A stretch of 64,000 nt of DNA from Bacteroidota bacterium (lineage in GTDB: Bacteria; Bacteroidota; Bacteroidia; Bacteroidales; FEN-979). The position numbers and the translations under genes were made by a program. The stretch covers positions 1-64,000 of the forward strand of contig JAPLDH010000053.1 of NCBI GenBank assembly GCA_026391355.1. The letters are read 5' to 3'. The stretch's first letter is position 1. Every line of letters starts with the position of its first letter. The notes beneath the pieces are model-generated. The model did not search any database, was not told the DNA's origin, and saw only the letters and a list, made by a program, of their open reading frames with translations. Shown piece after piece: positions 1 through 8,769 of this stretch.

Positions 1-3000
1 TGAATATGGTCCATTTGTCGCAGTTATGCTTACAGTATATGTGGTGGTAACAGTCGGGCTGGCTACCGGGTTCTGAATTGCAGGATTTGAAAGTCCAGTA
101 ACAGGAGTCCATGCATATGCGGTTGCAGTTGCGCCGGTCAAAGTAGCATTAAGATTGGCAGAGCTGCCGTTACAGATATACTGGTTGCTTCCGGCATTGG
201 CAACGGCTACGGTATAAGAGGTCGTACCTGTGCAGGTACCGGTGGTTCCGGTTACGGTATAGGTAGCAAAAACCGATGGGCTGACAGTTATTGCAGCCGT
301 TGTGGCGCCTGTACTCCATAAATAAGTAGTGGCTCCACTTGCTGTAAGCGTAGTATGATCTAATGATGGAGTAATGATTACTGTAGGGGCTGGAGTAATC
401 GCTATACTTACCGAGGCAAAAGCGCCGGTACATCCGTAGGCATCCGTGGCTGTCACACTATAGGTGGTGGGATTTACAGTAGGGGTTACCACTTTGGTTG
501 CACCAGAGCCTAAGCCATTGTCCCAAACATAATCAGAACCGCCGGTGGCATAAATGGTGGTGGATGAACCAGCACAAACCGGGCTTGCTGAAGCGCTGGC
601 AACAATATTGTTTATTAAACCGCCTAAAACCAGGCTGCCGGCAGTGCCGGTACATGTGGTGTAGTAGGGGTAGTAGGTAGCAGCGCCCGATATTTTAGGT
701 TTTGGACATCCGCCCCAGTAGTTGCTGGTGGCTGCAAATGTACCTGAACCTTCATTTTTAATTCCAAATAAAGCATTTGAAACAATTTTATTATTCGTAG
801 CTGAAATTCCTGTTGCTGTTGTAGAAACCATAACATGTAATCCAACTCCGGTGCTGTTTTTAATATCGTTCCCAGTAATTGTAATTCCACTATGGGTGGC
901 TGGTCCGGTACCACCGTTAATATAATCCTGGATTTCTAATTCATCCAGGTTGCCATCAAGGGTATTATCGGTGATTGACAGCGTGCTTATGGTCGATGGA
1001 TGACTTGATCTGCTTTCAGCAACAGCTAATACTGCTGCGCGCACATTGGTAGCGCCGGAGATACTGTTTCCACTAACCGTGATATTTGAAAGAGTAGCAT
1101 TGGCGCTTGCGTCGTCATATGCACGAGACAATAAGTTAATAGCAGCTCTTGAACCAACAGGGAAAGTACCCGTGATTGTATTTCGGCTAACTTCATTAGT
1201 GCCTGCTGTGACTGCTTTTAAACGTGAGCGGGCAGCAATTTCAATACCTACTCCGGCATCACCGGGGTCGGAAAAAAGACTGGTTGGGGCAGCAATGGTA
1301 TTGTCATAAACCTGCGAGTTGATCACATTGGTCAATTCAATGCCAGCATATGTGAAATTTGCAAGCTTGTTGTACTGAATCAGCCAACCTGATTGCACTA
1401 CCATGGTAGAACCATTATCATTCTCACTTCCAGCAAGGATTCCATTATAAGCCAGGTTGTGAATGTAATTATTCTTAATGGTAACGTTGGAAGCACCGGT
1501 TGTATTAGAACTCATACAATAGGAAGAGATTGCGTTGCCGTCCCCATTTGATCCTGATCCGGCATAATTCCTGATCTCAAATCCATCAATGGTGACATTT
1601 GATACTCCATTTGCTATTTTAATAGCATCATAGGGTGAACCGGTTAAACCGGTGCCATAGAAGGGATTGTTGGCGCTTGCGGTTTTTGTCCAGGTGCCGC
1701 TACAAAGGGGTGAACTGCCACCGATGCTGTTCGACGAGATGGTGTGATTGGCCCCTGAGTTTACATAGATAATGTAGTTTGGATTATTTTGTGTCGGCGA
1801 ATATGAAGTGGTCTCGTAAAAGCTGTTGCCCGTGATGGTCCAGTCGCTGGCTCCCTGGGAAATATTAAGTCCTCTGGAAAAGTTGCTCTCGGGTTGCAGA
1901 AAATCATAGATCATGTTGTTGCTGATGGTGTTGTTGTCGCTGATAGCGGTGGAGCCGGTAAGCAATACGGAAGCAATGGCAGCGGTCGGCCGGGCTCCGT
2001 CTGATGAGCTTGTGATGTTATTATATTCGATGGTATTGAGGTCATTCCCGTTTGTTCCCACGTTGTTCTGAAAGCAGACTACCCCGCTGTTGCCCTGCAG
2101 GGTAGAACCTTTAAGCGTGCAGTACCGGACGATATTGTTCGAGGCATCACTGATAAACCGGATTGTGGAGTTTCCCGTGGCGCTTGATGTACTGGTGTTC
2201 ATGATGACCAGGTCTTTGGCGGAACCCGTTCCACCGACCCTGCCGTCAATGGTCACGTAGTCGGCGCCGTTCAAATCAACAAGCGGACCATCAATGGCCC
2301 CGCTGATAGAAAGGCCTGTAACAGTAGGGTAAATGATTACGGCCGAATAGACCGCACTTCCGCTTCCGCTGGCATTCAAGGCCGCGCTGGCTGTTTCAGT
2401 GGTGCTGCTGTTGATCTTAATGGTTATTATGTCCTGGTGCGTACCCAGATTGACAGCATCGAAAGCTGCTTTCAGCGTGGCATATCCGGTTGGGCCGAAG
2501 GTTCCTGCTGTGGCGGTAACTTCGATGGCAGCCGTTGTCTGGCTCTTCGGATTATCCGTTGCGGTTGATGTATTGTATTTGGCTCCGCAGGGGTCAATAT
2601 ACTCAAACACCTCGACAATGTAATCCGTTTTGGCAGTCAACCCGGTAACCGCAACACTTGTGCCGGTGCTGTTATAAACGCAATACCAACCGGTAGAACC
2701 AATCTGAGTGCCGCTGCCAAAATTTGGATCTGCTGTATAGTTTGTATTGTTGGCAGGTATTGCTGTTCCTGTATTGGCATGTTTTATAAAAACTACTCTT
2801 TTTGTTTCATTGCCATTCGTCCAGCCAATGGTCATGCCGGCACTTAGTACCGCTGAAAAAACAATAGCAGATGCCTGAACAGGTGGTGAGAGATACGGAT
2901 AACCATTATTAATGCCGCTGTTCATGATCCAAACCGGAGCGGTAAAGTCCCAACCGGTAAAAGTCAACTGCAATTTCATGCCGGCAGTTGATTCGCCTGT

Positions 3001-3861
3001 TCCACCGGCGCTTGTTGGCTGCCCTGTGGTTTCTGTATCCCAATAGCTGTTGGTTACGGTACCATTGCTTTCATATTGTCCGGCAAGTCCTCCTGAGTAA
3101 GCTCCGCTGACCAAACCGGTGGCATAGCTGTTGATAATTGTACCGCCAATGATGGGACTACCATTTTGTCCAACGAGTCCGCCGGGTTGATCACCACTAA
3201 CTGCCCCACGGGCATAGCTGTTGCTGATTGTTCCACCATGGTTGAATCCTACCAGGCCGCCTACCGACCAACTTCCGGTCACTGCCCCTGTTGCATAGCA
3301 GTTAGTTATGCAACCATCGTTTTGGCCCACAAGTCCGCCGTCTAACATAGATGTTCCGGTTACTGCCCCTGTTGTATGGCAGTAACTTATGGATCCATAA
3401 TTCAGCCCGGCGAGCCCACCAACATATTGATATCCGGTGACTGCCCCGGCCGGATCAATTTCCACCCCGATATTGTGGATTGACCCGCCATTCCCAACAC
3501 AACCAAAAAGGCCAATATAGGAATCACCCCTGTTTATTTTTAATCCACCGATATTGTGGTTATTGCCATCAAATTGACCAAAAAATTTATCTGTAAAAGT
3601 GCCGATCGGCTCCCAACCCGCCCCTCCCCACAGGGTATAACCATCGCCGCCACTTGCAAGATAGGAGGTTAAATCAATGTCGTTCATCAATTTGAAATAA
3701 GTTCCTGAGTAGGAATTTCCTGAAAAGTTGCGTACATAGTTTAAATCGGCTGGCGTAATTACCTGATAAGGGTCGCTTGGTGTTCCTGTCCCACCGGGAA
3801 ATTGAGATCTTGCCCATCCACAGAGAAGCGAAAGCACTAAAATGGTAATCGATTTTTTCAT
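1..3861 (-). CDS. Giant secreted GLUG / parallel beta-helix / Ig-like repeat protein (3' end outside the window)
   Basis: The frame is open for 1287 codons from an ATG at 3861 to the left edge, so the C-terminus is missing. I checked stop-freedom directly over 1-1500 and read the remainder as continuous protein. Residues 1-20 are a signal peptide (MKKS, hydrophobic core, ARSQ). Residues about 120-280 hold at least five GLUG-type repeats (GGLVGxN ... SYATGxVxG). Residues about 330-435 resemble a fibronectin III module. Residues about 510-1040 are rich in SNITIxxNxI-type parallel beta-helix (PbH1) strands. From about 1090 on come Ig-like repeats (NPTTYSVTATDAYGC) typical of Bacteroidetes surface proteins. 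It is inferred to be a cell-surface or secreted adhesin, or a polysaccharide-binding protein, exported by T9SS, although the sorting domain itself would lie outside the window. The substrate is unknown. Confidence 0.85.
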   Translation of the reverse strand, partial: MKKSITILVLSLLCGWARSQFPGGTGTPSDPYQVITPADLNYVRNFSGNSYSGTYFKLMNDIDLTSYLASGGDGYTLWGGAGWEPIGTFTDKFFGQFDGNNHNIGGLKINRGDSYIGLFGCVGNGGSIHNIGVEIDPAGAVTGYQYVGGLAGLNYGSISYCHTTGAVTGTSMLDGGLVGQNDGCITNCYATGAVTGSWSVGGLVGFNHGGTISNSYARGAVSGDQPGGLVGQNGSPIIGGTIINSYATGLVSGAYSGGLAGQYESNGTVTNSYWDTETTGQPTSAGGTGESTAGMKLQLTFTGWDFTAPVWIMNSGINNGYPYLSPPVQASAIVFSAVLSAGMTIGWTNGNETKRVVFIKHANTGTAIPANNTNYTADPNFGSGTQIGSTGWYCVYNSTGTSVAVTGLTAKTDYIVEVFEYIDPCGAKYNTSTATDNPKSQTTAAIEVTATAGTFGPTGYATLKAAFDAVNLGTHQDIITIKINSSTTETASAALNASGSGSAVYSAVIIYPTVTGLSISGAIDGPLVDLNGADYVTIDGRVGGTGSAKDLVIMNTSTSSATGNSTIRFISDASNNIVRYCTLKGSTLQGNSGVVCFQNNVGTNGNDLNTIEYNNITSSSDGARPTAAIASVLLTGSTAISDNNTISNNMIYDFLQPESNFSRGLNISQGASDWTITGNSFYETTSYSPTQNNPNYIIYVNSGANHTISSNSIGGSSPLCSGTWTKTASANNPFYGTGLTGSPYDAIKIANGVSNVTIDGFEIRNYAGSGSNGDGNAISSYCMSSNTTGASNVTIKNNYIHNLAYNGILAGSENDNGSTMVVQSGWLIQYNKLANFTYAGIELTNVINSQVYDNTIAAPTSLFSDPGDAGVGIEIAARSRLKAVTAGTNEVSRNTITGTFPVGSRAAINLLSRAYDDASANATLSNITVSGNSISGATNVRAAVLAVAESRSSHPSTISTLSITDNTLDGNLDELEIQDYINGGTGPATHSGITITGNDIKNSTGVGLHVMVSTTATGISATNNKIVSNALFGIKNEGSGTFAATSNYWGGCPKPKISGAATYYPYYTTCTGTAGSLVLGGLINNIVASASASPVCAGSSTTIYATGGSDYVWDNGLGSGATKVVTPTVNPTTYSVTATDAYGCTGAFASVSIAITPAPTVIITPSLDHTTLTASGATTYLWSTGATTAAITVSPSVFATYTVTGTTGTCTGTTSYTVAVANAGSNQYICNGSSANLNATLTGATATAYAWTPVTGLSNPAIQNPVASPTVTTTYTVSITATNGPYS

Positions 3862-3927
3862 AAGGTTATGGTTTTTGAATGTAAATTTTATGGAACAGGT
3901 ATTGGAAAATGGCAGAAATGATCTGGC

Positions 3928-4311
3928 TCATGGGAGTGTTGTTAGTAATTTCAGCAAATCATCTTTCGGCAGCGCTGGAAGTTCAAAATCCCAGTCGCCT
4001 TTTTAGGCTTGCTCTCCAGTCGGGAAAGAGATGTAAAACAATGTCCTGTCTTTGAAATACTTGCTTTTTGCTTTTTGCATTTCTACAATAAACAAATCAC
4101 CATTAGCCCCATGACAATGAATATCGTAAATTGCTTTCCGGTAGCCTGATAACTCGCCTTGTTGTTCAACATTACGAAATATCAAGTCAACAATTTGATG
4201 ACGCGCAGGTATTAAACAATTCAAAAAATCTAAAAGTAATTCCTTGTTGCCTTCTGTTCCAAAAAATCGTTTGAAACTAAAATCAGTATATGGGTTGATA
4301 TATTTACTCAC
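3928..4311 (-). pseudogene. Rpn-family PD-(D/E)XK nuclease/transposase, N-terminal remnant
   Basis: The first 102 codons (4311 to 4003) match the start of Rpn/PF12784 PD-(D/E)XK transposase-like proteins: NPYTDFSFKRFFG at the N-terminus, a nuclease-core Asp in YDIHCHGANGD and the E-x-Q of FIVEMQKA. Intact members are about 280-300 aa. Here the frame hits a TAA at 4003-4005 exactly where the family normally reads EQA(K/R)xGDWDF. Downstream of the stop the same frame still reads KGDWDFELPALPKDDLL and then ends at 3928. The gene therefore carries a nonsense codon and has lost more than half its length. The role in intact relatives is recombination-promoting nuclease activity; this copy is presumably dead. 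Confidence 0.8.
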
Positions 4312-4378
4312 AATTTCTCGTTTTAAGTACGAAGTTATGAAGATTAGTAGAAATAATTGGAAAAATGTAAATAATAAT

Positions 4379-4640
4379 TCAGGTTAAATCTTCATAGTGC
4401 CCGACGATAGCAAAAATGTGGATCGAACTTTCGTCGAAGTTAAAAATCAATCTATCATATTGAGACAGTTTTCTTGATCAATTTTACGGTTATCGACCAT
4501 TCCAAACCAATAAAATATCTTATCCCTTCCGTCTCCGAGGATGAAATAAAAAAACTCCTCATTGATAACGCGACCGATATTGATCTTTTTTAAGATCTTA
4601 ACAACCTGGGGATTTTTTATAGCAAATGCAGATGAATTAC
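4379..4640 (-). pseudogene. Frameshifted YoeB/Txe-like (RelE superfamily) toxin remnant
   Basis: This is the only recognisable content of the 350-nt gap 4312-4664. Reading leftward from about 4640 gives NPQVVKILKKINIGRV and then GDGRDKIFYWFGMVDNRKID before a TGA at 4447-4449. One frame over, the reading continues DRLIFNFDESSIHIFAIVGHYEDL and stops at 4379. Joined, the pieces follow the layout of Txe/YoeB toxins: a GxGxPExL stretch, an R(K/R)IDxE-RL(V/I)(Y/F) core and a terminal GHY(D/E). A small insertion around 4450-4465 would explain the frame change. No antitoxin gene is visible upstream and no start codon is obvious. The family call rests on motif order only and is tentative. Confidence 0.4.
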
Positions 4641-4664
4641 GCGAATAAGCGAATTGGTTTTTGG

Positions 4665-7598
4665 TTATTTCACCCGTTCAAGAATATCATACATTGCCTG
4701 GTGAATACGGGTCCTGATATTCATCTCTAAGAGCTTCTGATTTGAAGCATCAGGATAAACCCGGTTGGAAAGAAAAATATAAATGAAGTTGTTTACAGGG
4801 TCGGCCCAGATATAGGTCCCTGTAAAACCCGAATGACCAAAGCTCTGAAGGGAAGCGCTTTTGCATGTTGGTCCATCGGAACTATAAGTGTTCTGAGGTT
4901 TGTCAAATCCCATTCCGCGACGGTTTCCGTTGGCAGGAAACTGAACACGTGTAAATTCATCAATTGTTTCTGAATTGAGGTATTGCCTGCCACCGTAGTT
5001 TCCTCTGTTTAGCAACATCTGAAGGATGATTGCAAGGTCATTTGCATTCGAGAACAATCCTGCATGACCCGATACACCTCCCAGCATTGCGGCTCCGGGA
5101 TCATGCACGTCACCCTGCAATATCTGTCCCCTGAAAACCTGGTCGTTTTCAGTTGGTATTATCCTCGACAATGGAAAATGATTCCGTGGTGAAAAACACA
5201 GGGTTGTTAATCCCAGTGGTTCGTAAAAGTTGATCTCAAGAAAGGTTTCAAAGGGTTCACCTGACAACTTCTCCACCACCCTTTTCAATAAATAAAATCC
5301 CAGGTCGCTGTACAGATAATCTTTCGTACTTCTTAATGGTGACCTGATAATGACCTGGTACAAGGAATCCGGATAATTCCGGTTAATAAACATCTTTTCC
5401 GCAACCCTGTAAGGGAAATCCTCCGAAGGTACAGTTCGGTAAACAGTAGTATCCTGGCAACGGTCCATCAATGTTTTTTTGTAAAACGGGATCCATGCCT
5501 GCAAACCTGCCTGGTGAGCCATTACCTCCCGAATGGTCATTTTTTCCTTATTTGAACCCTTAAGTTCCGGAAGATAGACTGAGAGTTTTTCATCAGGGTT
5601 TATTTTCTCCAGTTCATATAATTTCATAATTGCAAGGGTGGTACCGGCTACCTTGGTAAGGGAAGCCAGGTCGTACAGATCATCGTTGTTCACTTTGACA
5701 GTGTCTTCGTAACGGGGAGTTCCGAATGATCGCTGATAGAATACTTTTCCGTTTCTTGCAAAAAGGATCTGGCATCCGGGATATGCCTTTGCTTTTATGC
5801 CTTCCATGGCAATGCTGTCAATTTCAGCGAGAGATGCTGAGGAGATACCCATCTCTTCCGGAATCACATAGGCAAACCTGCTTTTTATAATGGCAATACC
5901 GGTTCCGGAGGAAAAACCTGCAACAGAAACGGGCAATTTCCCGCTAATATTTATTCCACCGAATATTGCCTGGGCTGAGATCTCCTCCAACTCCCTGGTA
6001 TCCTGGTAGGAGATCATGAGTGCCGCTGCCCTGTTCGCATTTGTAAATAAATTCAAGGAATATGGATTTCCAAAAAGATCAAGGATCACCGTTTTTGTTT
6101 TGACGACAGAATCCACGAATTCAATGCAACTGTTACTGATACCGAATCTTTTCTCAGGATAGGAACTTGTACGTTCTATTCCAAGGATAATAAGGTCGTA
6201 TGAATCCAGTTTGCAGATAAGGGAGTCCATTATTTTTTTTGAGAAGGATTGTGGCAGATTGAAAAACCGCATGGGGGCATATGTTTCAAGCCTTTTTTCA
6301 AAACTTGTCAGATTAGTATCGCCAACCACAACACAGGCAATTTTTTTTCTTTCACAAGTATTTACCGGGAGAAGGCCATTCTCATCTTTAACCAGTGTTA
6401 TCGCTTTTTCAGCGATTTCACGATTCAGTATCGTCGAAGAAAGGCGGTTCAGTTCCTTATACAAATTTTTTGTGTCAACAGGAGATGACCTGGCAAGTCC
6501 TGCATGATATTTTAAAAAGAGAATTTTTTTACATTTCTCATCGATCAGTTCAGGAGGGATCAGGCAACTATCCACAGCCTTGCGAATGGCTGCAATAGCG
6601 ATAGACAGGTTTTGCGGTAATAGCAGGATATCGTTGCCTGCAAGCAATGCTTTCACCTCTATATCACCGGGTTTATAATATTTTGAAACGCCTTGCATAT
6701 CGAGAGCGTCGGTAATGACATATCCATGGAATCCAAGTTTTTCTTTGAGCAGGCTGGTAATGATATTCCGGGAAAGTGTAGCAGGCTGGTTTGGTGTGGA
6801 GTCGATGGCCGGTATACAAAGATGGCCAACCATAATCCCATCCACTCCCTGGCTGATCAGTTGCCGGAAAGGAAAAAGTTCAATGCTGTCGATCCTTTTC
6901 TGAGGATACCGGATAACCGGCAAGGTCAGGTGGGAATCGGCGTCAGTATCCCCATGTCCCGGGAAATGCTTTGCAGTTGCCATGACCCCGTTATCCTGCA
7001 TCCCGTTCATATACATCAGCGCTTTAATTGCAACCCTGTTTTTGTTTTCACCGAAGGAACGCACATTTATCACCGGGTTCAGCGGGTTATTGTTGATGTC
7101 AACAACCGGTGCAAAATTCAGGTTGACGCCCATCCTTTTACAATCCAGGGCAATGCATGATGCCATTCGATAGATCAGCGAGTCATCATCAATTGCTCCC
7201 AGTTCCATCTGTTTTGGAAAAGAGAAAGCGCTGTCCAGCCTCATGCCAAGGCCCCATTCAGCATCCGTTGCAATAAGGAGCGGAGGTGTTACGTTTTCAT
7301 TCCAGATGTTGGTTAAGTTGGCTTGTCTGTATGGTGTTCCCCTGAAAAAGCAGATCCCGCCAACCTTCTGGTTCTTAACCAACCAACAAATGCTGTCGTT
7401 ATAACTGGAATCTTTATCAGAGTATGCACGCATGATCATCAACTGGGCAATTTTATCATCCAAAGAAAGCGTTTTGAAAACGGAATCAACCCATGCTGAA
7501 TCGCGTGAAGTAACGGCGTTTGAATGACCGGCTGAATAAACTTTCAGGGAAAGAAAATAAACAGAAAATAAAAGAATACAGAAAAAGGACCTCTTCAT
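4665..7598 (-). CDS. Glycoside hydrolase family 3 (NagZ-like) fused to serine beta-lactamase-like domain
   Basis: The protein has 977 aa and begins with a hydrophobic signal sequence (residues 1-23). Residues about 40-370 form a GH3 beta-N-acetylglucosaminidase domain with the signature KHFPGHGDTDADSH at 210-223 and the likely nucleophile Asp in HGYVITDALDM (about 297). Residues about 385-565 look like the GH3 C-terminal alpha/beta domain. From about 590 a class C beta-lactamase/esterase-type domain follows, with SxxK as SLTK (about 646-649), a YSD motif and a late GHSG motif. This fusion is known in Bacteroidetes and is generally linked to peptidoglycan turnover in the periplasm: the GH3 part removes GlcNAc, and the serine-hydrolase part may act on peptide or amide bonds. 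The gene is monocistronic with its own candidate promoter. The start is the first ATG before the signal peptide. Confidence 0.92.
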   Translation of the reverse strand: MKRSFFCILLFSVYFLSLKVYSAGHSNAVTSRDSAWVDSVFKTLSLDDKIAQLMIMRAYSDKDSSYNDSICWLVKNQKVGGICFFRGTPYRQANLTNIWNENVTPPLLIATDAEWGLGMRLDSAFSFPKQMELGAIDDDSLIYRMASCIALDCKRMGVNLNFAPVVDINNNPLNPVINVRSFGENKNRVAIKALMYMNGMQDNGVMATAKHFPGHGDTDADSHLTLPVIRYPQKRIDSIELFPFRQLISQGVDGIMVGHLCIPAIDSTPNQPATLSRNIITSLLKEKLGFHGYVITDALDMQGVSKYYKPGDIEVKALLAGNDILLLPQNLSIAIAAIRKAVDSCLIPPELIDEKCKKILFLKYHAGLARSSPVDTKNLYKELNRLSSTILNREIAEKAITLVKDENGLLPVNTCERKKIACVVVGDTNLTSFEKRLETYAPMRFFNLPQSFSKKIMDSLICKLDSYDLIILGIERTSSYPEKRFGISNSCIEFVDSVVKTKTVILDLFGNPYSLNLFTNANRAAALMISYQDTRELEEISAQAIFGGINISGKLPVSVAGFSSGTGIAIIKSRFAYVIPEEMGISSASLAEIDSIAMEGIKAKAYPGCQILFARNGKVFYQRSFGTPRYEDTVKVNNDDLYDLASLTKVAGTTLAIMKLYELEKINPDEKLSVYLPELKGSNKEKMTIREVMAHQAGLQAWIPFYKKTLMDRCQDTTVYRTVPSEDFPYRVAEKMFINRNYPDSLYQVIIRSPLRSTKDYLYSDLGFYLLKRVVEKLSGEPFETFLEINFYEPLGLTTLCFSPRNHFPLSRIIPTENDQVFRGQILQGDVHDPGAAMLGGVSGHAGLFSNANDLAIILQMLLNRGNYGGRQYLNSETIDEFTRVQFPANGNRRGMGFDKPQNTYSSDGPTCKSASLQSFGHSGFTGTYIWADPVNNFIYIFLSNRVYPDASNQKLLEMNIRTRIHQAMYDILERVK

Positions 7599-7644
7599 TT
7601 TTTACGACCGGTCATATAATGCAAAAGAAATCAAAAACAGGCCA

Positions 7645-7652
7645 CAAAGATA
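7645..7652 (-). promoter_or_regulatory. Candidate -7 promoter box for the GH3/beta-lactamase gene
   Basis: On the minus strand this reads TATCTTTG, an exact match to the Bacteroidetes TAnnTTTG element. A TTGA lies about 18 nt upstream at the expected -33 distance. Transcription would begin near 7640, leaving a leader of about 40 nt before the ATG at 7598. This is sequence inference only. Confidence 0.45.
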
Positions 7653-7818
7653 AATCTTATCCATTTTTATCAACATCTTATAAAACCCATACCCATTATT
7701 AATATTTTTGACCAATGATATTTATTTTTCCATACGCTCTTCATTCGCGAAAACAATTTCATTTTCAGATCCTTAATAGAAATCGGTAGGTTGTACTTCC
7801 TAATTTGTAAACAATAAG

Positions 7819-8664
7819 ATGTTGTCTGTCAAAAAGTTGCAAGACATTTCAAACCAGGTTCGCAGGGATATAATCCGGATGACGCACATGGCCGGGTCCG
7901 GGCATCCGGGAGGAGCGCTGGGCGCTGCCGACTTTCTTGTTACACTCTATTATGAATTCATGAAACCTGACCCGAATGGTTTTACCATGGATGGCACAGA
8001 GGAGGATATTTTCTTCCTTTCGAATGGACATGTTTCTGCCCTCTGGTATAGTGTACTTGCACGTTATGGTTATTTTGGAATTAAAGAGTTGGGGACATTC
8101 CGGAGGATGGGGTCAAGATTACAGGGACATCCATCCATCATTGACGGGTTACCGGGGATAAGGGTAGCTTCCGGGTCGCTTGGCATGGGTCTTTCCGTTG
8201 CAACCGGAGCAGCGCTTGCTAAAAAACTGAACAATGATAACCATTTGGTTTATCTGATGTTGGGAGATGGTGAACTGGAAGAAGGACAGAATTGGGAAGC
8301 CCTGATGTTTGCTTCAGCGTGGAAGGTAGATAACCTGATCGCAGTGATTGATTATAACGGACAGCAGATCGATGGACCGGTGGAAAAGGTGATGGACCTG
8401 GGAAATCTCAGGGCAAAACTTGAGGCCTTTGGCTGGCACGTCATTGAGATGTACGGCAATGATATCCCCGACATCCTTGAAAAAATGAAAGAATCAATAG
8501 CAAACCTGCACAAGGGAAAACCGGTTATTGTGATCATGACAACACACATGGGCTTTGGTGTTAAATTTATGCTCGACAACCATAAATGGCATGGAGTTCC
8601 TCCCAATGATGACGAGGCAAAACAAGCGCTGGCACAACTTGATGAGACGTTGGGGGACTTTTAA
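7819..8664 (+). CDS. Transketolase, N-terminal (thiamine diphosphate-binding) subunit
   Basis: The 281-aa protein corresponds to the first half of transketolase. It contains GSGHPGGALGAADF near residue 28 and the ThDP/Mg-binding stretch GDGELEEGQNWEA followed by a conserved asparagine (VIDYNGQQIDG). It works with the C-terminal subunit encoded at 10246-11205 to transfer two-carbon ketol units in the non-oxidative pentose phosphate pathway. Two-gene transketolases are common in Bacteroidetes and archaea, but the halves are usually adjacent; here an unrelated VWA gene lies between them. The start at 7819 gives the standard N-terminus (MLSVKKLQDISNQVRRD). Confidence 0.95.
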   Translation: MLSVKKLQDISNQVRRDIIRMTHMAGSGHPGGALGAADFLVTLYYEFMKPDPNGFTMDGTEEDIFFLSNGHVSALWYSVLARYGYFGIKELGTFRRMGSRLQGHPSIIDGLPGIRVASGSLGMGLSVATGAALAKKLNNDNHLVYLMLGDGELEEGQNWEALMFASAWKVDNLIAVIDYNGQQIDGPVEKVMDLGNLRAKLEAFGWHVIEMYGNDIPDILEKMKESIANLHKGKPVIVIMTTHMGFGVKFMLDNHKWHGVPPNDDEAKQALAQLDETLGDF

Positions 8665-8767
8665 CTGGTGAATTGGTGAATTGGTGAACTGGTGAGTTTT
8701 GAAATTATTGAATTATTGATTTGTTGATTTGAAGATTTTGTGCCTCTGTGCCTTAATAAATTAGTAA
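8664..8767. repeat. Octamer-phased intergenic tract
   Basis: Thirteen consecutive 8-nt blocks can be read without a phase slip from the transketolase stop codon to 2 nt before the VWA start codon. The word drifts from ACTGGTGA/ATTGGTGA through ATTATTGA and TTTGTTGA to TTTTGTGC and CTCTGTGC, ending CTTAATAA and ATTAGTAA. The phase is seen directly; its function is unknown. Confidence 0.8.
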
Positions 8768-8769
8768 TC

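Noticed and set aside
170-3239. Several 60-100-codon frames within the left-edge giant gene on both strands
   Set aside because: The minus-strand frame starting at 3861 is continuous and has recognisable domains, so the others are shadows.
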